NCBI GenBank assembly: GCA_029880425.1
Contig: JAOUOK010000117.1
Span: 1-6,254, forward strand
Direction: 5' to 3'
DNA length: 6,254 bases
DNA from: Gammaproteobacteria bacterium
GTDB lineage: Bacteria; Pseudomonadota; Gammaproteobacteria; UBA6429; Thiohalophilaceae
This document shows positions 6,077-6,254 of this stretch, in pieces. Numbering within the stretch: the first letter of the stretch is position 1; the number at the start of each line of letters is the position of its first letter. The position numbers and the translations under genes were made by a program. The notes beneath the pieces were generated by a model. The model saw only the letters and a list, made by a program, of their open reading frames with translations, did not search any database and was not told the DNA's origin.

Positions 6077-6254
6077 TTATTCTCTCAATGTTGCACCCAG
6101 ACGATTTTTCAGTACGTCTATGATTTTATTGAGTTCTTTGTCGACATCCGTATCAGTAAGAGTGCGCGAAAGATCCTGTAAGGTCAAGCCCAAAGCTAAA
6201 CTTTTTCGTCCAAAATCAATACCTTCGCCGCGATATACGTCAAACAACTCGAAT
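6077..6254 (-). CDS. pheT: Phenylalanyl-tRNA synthetase beta subunit, C-terminal fragment
   Basis: The last 58 codons and the TAA of a gene entering from the right edge are present; this frame is too short to stand out on its own. It reads FELFDVYRGEGIDFGRKSLA, then LGLTLQDLSRTLTDTDVD, and ends LRE. This is the typical end of PheT: the ferredoxin-fold anticodon-binding domain (FDX-ACB) with the LFDVYxG and SLAxxLTLQDxxRTL patterns. PheT with PheS forms the alpha2-beta2 enzyme that charges tRNA-Phe in the cytoplasm. The beta subunit carries the editing and anticodon-interacting domains, most of which lie outside the window. The ihfA gene follows 23 bases later, as in many gammaproteobacteria. 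Confidence 0.95.
   Translation of the reverse strand, partial: FELFDVYRGEGIDFGRKSLALGLTLQDLSRTLTDTDVDKELNKIIDVLKNRLGATLRE

Overview
The window is a stretch of bacterial chromosome, almost certainly from a gammaproteobacterium. Every gene I can support lies on the minus strand, so transcription runs from high to low coordinates. Two conserved blocks meet at a tRNA gene: the 3' end of a translation/nucleoid cluster (pheT, ihfA, a MerR-type regulator, tRNA-Pro) and the first seven genes of the respiratory complex I operon (nuoA-B-C-D-E-F-G). IHF-alpha, the pheT-ihfA-merR order and the protein sequences point to Gammaproteobacteria. Separate nuoC and nuoD (fused in E. coli) and the moderately AT-rich sequence suggest a non-enteric lineage. 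A Thiotrichales/Methylophaga-like or Legionellales-like organism would fit, but that placement is only a guess.

Layout, in the direction of transcription. 6254-5417: the C-terminal end of pheT (phenylalanyl-tRNA synthetase beta), then ihfA, then a short MerR-family gene overlapping ihfA by 20 bases. A strong hairpin follows merR at 5417-5383. 5320-5244: tRNA-Pro with anticodon GGG and encoded CCA, preceded by a TATAAT box and followed at once by a rho-independent terminator (5232-5208). 5207-4673: about 535 bases of very AT-rich sequence without a convincing gene. Its nuo-proximal part holds the likely operon promoter (TTGACA, 18 bases, TAGACT) and a leader of about 118 bases. 4672-1: nuoA, nuoB, nuoC, nuoD, nuoE, nuoF and the first 11 codons of nuoG.

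The nuo genes are tightly packed at A/B (overlap), B/C (18 bases), C/D (8-base overlap) and D/E (ATGA overlap). They are more loosely spaced at E/F (86 bases) and F/G (60 bases). NuoE, F and G form the NADH-oxidising module. NuoB, C and D form the connecting arm with cluster N2 and the quinone pocket. NuoA belongs to the membrane arm. All the cluster-ligand and quinone-site residues I checked are present, so the encoded part of complex I looks functional.

This is mainly an ordinary housekeeping region and I find no previously undescribed system. The points worth a second look are regulatory: a putative nuoA -10 hexamer that exactly fills the gap between two 8-base inverted-repeat arms, an 11-base inverted repeat bracketing the tRNA, an imperfect 15-base tandem repeat across the nuoE stop codon, and a small hairpin presenting the likely nuoF ribosome-binding site.
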